Shown here: positions 61,082 to 64,000 of the stretch, in pieces
Position numbering within the stretch: the first letter of the stretch is position 1
Layout of the letters: each line of letters opens with the position of its first letter
Assembly: GCF_036178845.1 (NCBI RefSeq)
Contig: NZ_CP108070.1
Span: 1,178,001-1,242,000, forward strand
DNA: 64,000 nucleotides
Reading direction: 5' to 3'
From: Streptomyces sp. NBC_00271
GTDB lineage: Bacteria; Actinomycetota; Actinomycetes; Streptomycetales; Streptomycetaceae
The notes under the pieces: generated by a model
Told to the model about the DNA's origin: nothing
The model's input: the letters and a program-made list of their open reading frames with translations, nothing else
The model's database searches: none
Position numbers and translations under genes: made by a program

Positions 61082-62416
61082 ATGGCATCCCCCAGTCTTC
61101 AGGACGGCATCGACCGGGCCGGTTCGCCCGTCAAGCTGCTGTGGAAGCCGAACGGGGCGCCCTGGACCCCCGAGGTCGTCGCGCGCGAGTACGCCGGCTG
61201 GCGCGAGGAACAGGCCGCGTGGCACGAGGGCGTCGCGCTTCTCAACCTCTCGCACCACATGTACGACATGTTCATCGAGGGACCCGACGCCACCCGTCTG
61301 CTCGCGGACCTGGGTGCGAACAACTTCGAGAACTTCGCCGTGGGTCAGGCCAAGCAGTACATACCCGTGACCCGGGACGGGAACATCGTCACGGACGGCA
61401 TCCTGTCCCGCGACGCGGAGAACACGTACACCCTCAGCGGCATCCCCACCGCCCAGCACTGGGTGCGGTACCACGGGGAGCAGGGCGGCTACGACGTCAC
61501 CTACGTCACCGACCCGTCGTCGGCGTTCCGCAAGAGCGGTGACCCGAAGCTGTTCCGCTACCAGATCCAGGGACCGCTGGCGAGCGAGCTCGTGGAGCGC
61601 GCGTTCGGGGGCCCGCTGCCGCCGACCAAGTTCTTCCACTCCTCCCCCGTCACCCTGGACGGAAGGGACTTCCGCGCCCTGCGCCACGGCATGGCGGGGC
61701 AGGCCGGTTACGAGTTCATCGGCGCGTGGGAGCACGCCGAGGCGGTGCGGGAGGCACTGCTACGGGCGGGTGAGCCCTTCGGGCTGGTCCAGGTGGGCGC
61801 GCTCGCGTACGCCACACCCAGCGTGGAGAGCGGCTGGGTGCCGTCGCCGGTACCCGGGATCTACAGCGACCCGGAGCTGCTCGCGTACCGCAGGCACATC
61901 GCCCTGTACGGCATCGAGGGCCAACGACCCCTGGGCGGCAGCTTCTTCTCGGAGAACATCGAGGACTACTACTGCTCCCCGTACGAACTCGGCTACGGCA
62001 AGATGATCTCGTTCAACCACGACTTCATCGGCCGCGACGCCCTGCGCAAGGCCAAGGACGAGGTCCTGCGCAAGAAGGTCACGCTGGTCTTCGACGCCGA
62101 CGACGTGCGCAAGGCCCTCGGAGACGACCCCGGATTCGTGCTCAGCTACTCCCGGCACCGGGTGGAGTCGCGCTCCGGGCTCGTCGGCATCACCTGCCAG
62201 AGCGCGAGCATCGATCCGGTGGGCACCGTCCTGTCGCTGACCCTGATCGACCAGCGGTACGCCGAGCCGGGCACCGAGGTGTCGGTGGTGTGGGGCGAGC
62301 ACCCCGGACCGGGGACGGCCCCAAACGCGGACCTCGGATTCCCCCGCATCCGCGCTACGGTCCAGCCCGCGCCCTTCAACCAGCACGCACGGACGCTGTA
62401 CCGGCGCGACGCCTGA
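61082..62416 (+). CDS. GcvT-family aminomethyltransferase/O-demethylase (LigM/DmdA-like)
   Basis: 444 residues with GAGAGGAG before the ATG. The GcvT fold is clear: WHEGVALLNLSHHMYDMFIE, PDATRLLADLGANNFENFAV, GQAKQYIPVTRDGNIVTDGI, GMAGQAGYEFIGAWEHAEAV, ELGYGKMISFNHDFIGRDAL and the C-terminal barrel. The other glycine-cleavage proteins are absent. The longer length, unlike the 370-residue GcvT, and the folate-linked neighbours fit the THF-dependent demethylases LigM (methoxy-aromatics) or DmdA (DMSP). The methyl donor cannot be assigned. Confidence 0.82.
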   Translation: MASPSLQDGIDRAGSPVKLLWKPNGAPWTPEVVAREYAGWREEQAAWHEGVALLNLSHHMYDMFIEGPDATRLLADLGANNFENFAVGQAKQYIPVTRDGNIVTDGILSRDAENTYTLSGIPTAQHWVRYHGEQGGYDVTYVTDPSSAFRKSGDPKLFRYQIQGPLASELVERAFGGPLPPTKFFHSSPVTLDGRDFRALRHGMAGQAGYEFIGAWEHAEAVREALLRAGEPFGLVQVGALAYATPSVESGWVPSPVPGIYSDPELLAYRRHIALYGIEGQRPLGGSFFSENIEDYYCSPYELGYGKMISFNHDFIGRDALRKAKDEVLRKKVTLVFDADDVRKALGDDPGFVLSYSRHRVESRSGLVGITCQSASIDPVGTVLSLTLIDQRYAEPGTEVSVVWGEHPGPGTAPNADLGFPRIRATVQPAPFNQHARTLYRRDA

Positions 62417-62540
62417 CGTCAGCGGCGTCGACACCGGGCCGAGTTGCGGGACCGGGTGGCCCCGTCGGCGGTCGCCTCCGCGATCCGGAGGGCGCTTCGG
62501 CTTCGGAACACGCGGGCGCTTCGGCGCACGACGGCGGCAT

Positions 62541-62722
62541 GAGCAGCACCATGGCGGTGCGGGCGCGGGCGCGCTCGGCGAGATGGCCGATCTGCGGGGC
62601 CATGTGCACGGTGAACCCGTCGGTCACGCTGCCGCCGCTGCCGTCGAGTTCACGGCCCGTCAAGTACGACGATCCGGGACGAGCCCACGCGCAGCGCCCA
62701 CGCGATGCCGCTCGTCGCATGC
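62541..62722 (-). pseudogene. Remnant of a second lacI-like regulator
   Basis: The reverse strand keeps SGIAWALRVGSSRIVVLD, matching HGIARALREGSSRIVVLD of the intact LacI. In another frame it keeps DGFTVHMAPQIGHLAERARA, matching NGFAGHAALQIRYLAERGHT. Both are in the same order, with the intervening part deleted. It sits directly upstream of the second operator pair, in the same orientation that the intact lacI has to the first pair. The rest of 62417-62734 shows no gene. Confidence 0.65.
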
Positions 62723-62734
62723 TCCCGCCCTATT

Positions 62735-62788
62735 GCTAGATCGATTTAGCAGACACCTGTTACGCTTCGTCACTAGATCGATCTAGTG
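62735..62788. promoter_or_regulatory. Operator pair upstream of the MetF-like gene
   Basis: GCTAGATCGATTTAGC (62735-62750), identical to the first site of the other pair, and the perfect palindrome CACTAGATCGATCTAGTG (62771-62788). Centres are 37 bases apart. TACGCT (62761-62766), a TAnnnT -10 element, lies between them. The MetF-like start is 132 bases downstream. Confidence 0.82.
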
Positions 62789-62919
62789 TACGTATGGGCG
62801 TGATCCACCGCCTGAAACGGGGGGTGACTCCCCCTGCGGCACTGTCGCGCACCCCCACCCGCGCCCTCCCGGAGAACGCAACGCATGCGGCACGGAGAAC
62901 GATGTGAACAAGGAGCACC

Positions 62920-63789
62920 ATGGATTCCGTCTCCACGGCGTCGGCGTCGGCCGTCGCCCCTTTGCTGGATGACTTCTCCCTCGAGATGACGGGCAAGGAC
63001 GTCCCGAAGCTCGAGGAGGCCCGCGGCACCATCCCCCGGGGCACGCGGATCAATGTGACCTTCCTCGGCAATGAGGACCTCGCCATGCGACTGGCCGCCG
63101 CGCGGGCGGTCAAACGGCTGGGCTTCGTCCCCGTACCGCACATATCGGCCCGCCGGCTGCCCTCGCGGGCGGCGCTGGAGGAGTTCCTCGCCGCGCTGGA
63201 GGCGAACGGCCTCGCCGACAACGTCTTCGTCGTGGGCGGCGACCCCGTCGAGCCGCACGGCCCCTATGACGACGCGCTGGCCCTGATCCGGTCCGGACTG
63301 TTGCAGAAGCACGGCGTGCGGCACGTCGGTGTGAGCGGCTACCCCGAGGGGCACCCCGCGATCGCGGATCCGGTGCTCTGGTCGGCGATGGAGCACAAGA
63401 GCGCCGCCCTTGAGGAGCACGGGCTGCCCGGTGCCGTCATCACCCAGTTCGGTTTCGACGTCGACGCCGTCCTGGCCTGGGTCGAGGCGGTACGGGCCCG
63501 GGGCATCGGCCTGCCCGTCCGGATCGGTGTGCCCGGACCCGCCGGGATCAGACGGCTGATGACCTACGCGGCTCGCTTCGGCGTCGGCACGAGTACGTCC
63601 ATCGCCAAGAAGTACGGCTTCTCGCTCACCAACCTCATGGGCACAGCCGGGCCCGACCGTTTCATCAGGGCCCTGGCCAACGGCTACGACGCACGCCGGC
63701 ACGGCGAACTCAAGCTGCACTTCTACACATTCGGCGGCCTGAAGACCACCTCCGAGTGGGTCGCCGACTTCCGCGACAAGGAGAACTGA
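62920..63789 (+). CDS. Methylenetetrahydrofolate reductase-like protein (MetF family)
   Basis: 289 residues behind AAGGAGCACC. The TIM-barrel family pattern is present: LEMTGKDVPKLEEARGTIPR, RLGFVPVPHISARRLPS, NVFVVGGDPVEPHGPYDDAL, VGVSGYPEGHPAI, VITQFGFDVDAVLAWV, RIGVPGPAGIRRLMTYAARF, and ELKLHFYTFGGLKTT. The PEGHP and QFGFD segments are the usual FAD and folate contacts. Beside a methyltransferase, it likely runs in the oxidative direction, converting methyl-THF to methylene-THF, as proposed for O-demethylation loci. It is probably not the housekeeping MetF. Confidence 0.85.
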   Translation: MDSVSTASASAVAPLLDDFSLEMTGKDVPKLEEARGTIPRGTRINVTFLGNEDLAMRLAAARAVKRLGFVPVPHISARRLPSRAALEEFLAALEANGLADNVFVVGGDPVEPHGPYDDALALIRSGLLQKHGVRHVGVSGYPEGHPAIADPVLWSAMEHKSAALEEHGLPGAVITQFGFDVDAVLAWVEAVRARGIGLPVRIGVPGPAGIRRLMTYAARFGVGTSTSIAKKYGFSLTNLMGTAGPDRFIRALANGYDARRHGELKLHFYTFGGLKTTSEWVADFRDKEN

Positions 63790-63790
63790 C

Positions 63791-64000
63791 GTGACGCTCA
63801 CCCAGGACGCGCCCGCGCGCACGCCGGCGCGCAAGCCCGCCCCGCACCACGCCTCGCTGATCGTCAAGGGCAAGGACCGCACCGGCATCGTCGCCGCCGT
63901 CGGCGCGGTGCTCAGCAGTCACGACGCGAACATCGTCTCCCTCGACCAGTACTCCGACAATCCGCAGGGCGGCGCGTTCTTCCAGCGCACGGTCTTCAGC
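63791..64000 (+). CDS. purU: Formyltetrahydrofolate deformylase PurU, N-terminal part (runs off the window)
   Basis: GTG at 63791, one base after the MetF-like stop, opens a frame through the window end. After a short leader it reads ASLIVKGKDRTGIVAAVGAV and SSHDANIVSLDQYSDNPQGG, ending FFQRTVFS. This is the ACT-like N-terminal domain of PurU, which hydrolyses 10-formyl-THF to formate and THF. The catalytic formyltransferase-like domain lies beyond the window. Coupled to metF, it would regenerate THF for the demethylase. Confidence 0.88.
   Translation, partial: MTLTQDAPARTPARKPAPHHASLIVKGKDRTGIVAAVGAVLSSHDANIVSLDQYSDNPQGGAFFQRTVFS

Overview
The window looks like the chromosome of a high-GC actinomycete, almost certainly a Streptomyces. 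Codons are strongly G/C at third positions, GTG and TTG starts are common, and the families are typical of the genus: an RsbA-type anti-sigma factor beside a SigB/SigF-type sigma factor, EF-G2, an orphan CYP157-like P450, CsbD, PRC-barrel proteins, a spherulin-4-like protein, a WD40-NTPase, and CTAG-targeting insertion sequences. No rRNA or tRNA genes were seen.

Layout. 1-240 is the start of a cytochrome P450. 325-490 is a cobalamin riboswitch that now leads into a truncated B12/siderophore-type binding lipoprotein and a GNAT enzyme. 1388-6368 is the B12-dependent methylmalonyl-CoA mutase operon mutA-mutB-meaB. 6.5-8.8 kb holds an XdhB-like flavoprotein, a GNAT and an EamA transporter. 9.0-11.4 kb is a decayed nucleotide-sugar cluster in which only the nucleotidyltransferase is clearly intact. 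11.5-13.8 kb is a FUSC-type transporter, followed by two CTAG-targeted insertions in tandem (a 173-bp MITE-like element and a 1.6-kb IS with a frameshifted transposase). 15.6-29.8 kb holds a class-V aminotransferase, small membrane proteins, a stress-signalling block (RsbA-like, sigma factor, PRC-barrel, PP2C), EF-G2, a hydrolase, a secreted M4 protease and an EEP-family enzyme. 29.8-43.8 kb is insertion-rich: an ISL3 element, a truncated dehydrogenase fused head-to-head to a truncated and frameshifted NTPase-WD40 gene, an IS630 element beside a TmrB-like kinase, clustered TTGTCAC motifs and an IS5 remnant. 43,839-52,391 is a structurally complete Tn3-family transposon, with 50-bp inverted repeats and a 5-bp target duplication. 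It carries a divergent MarR-controlled redox cassette. 52.4-53.9 kb holds STAND/TPR and LuxR-type ATPase remnants. 53.9-60.8 kb holds the P450, an MFS exporter, CsbD, a small membrane protein and an F420-type oxidoreductase. 59.9-64 kb is a LacI-controlled one-carbon locus: a GcvT/LigM-like methyltransferase, a MetF-like reductase and the start of PurU, with two pairs of CTAGATCG operators and the remnant of a second lacI.

Two systems stand out. The Tn3 cargo (MarR, COG2085 reductase, DoxX, azoreductase, a luciferase-like fragment coupled to a hemerythrin) looks like a mobile detoxification unit for electrophiles or quinones. The last 4 kb look like a demethylation pathway: methyl group to THF, oxidation by MetF, release as formate by PurU. 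Both functions are inferred from gene families and order.

About a dozen genes are cut, fused or frameshifted at sharp junctions, several without an insertion sequence at the break. This suggests ongoing gene loss or, for some, assembly or sequencing errors; the sequence alone cannot separate these.
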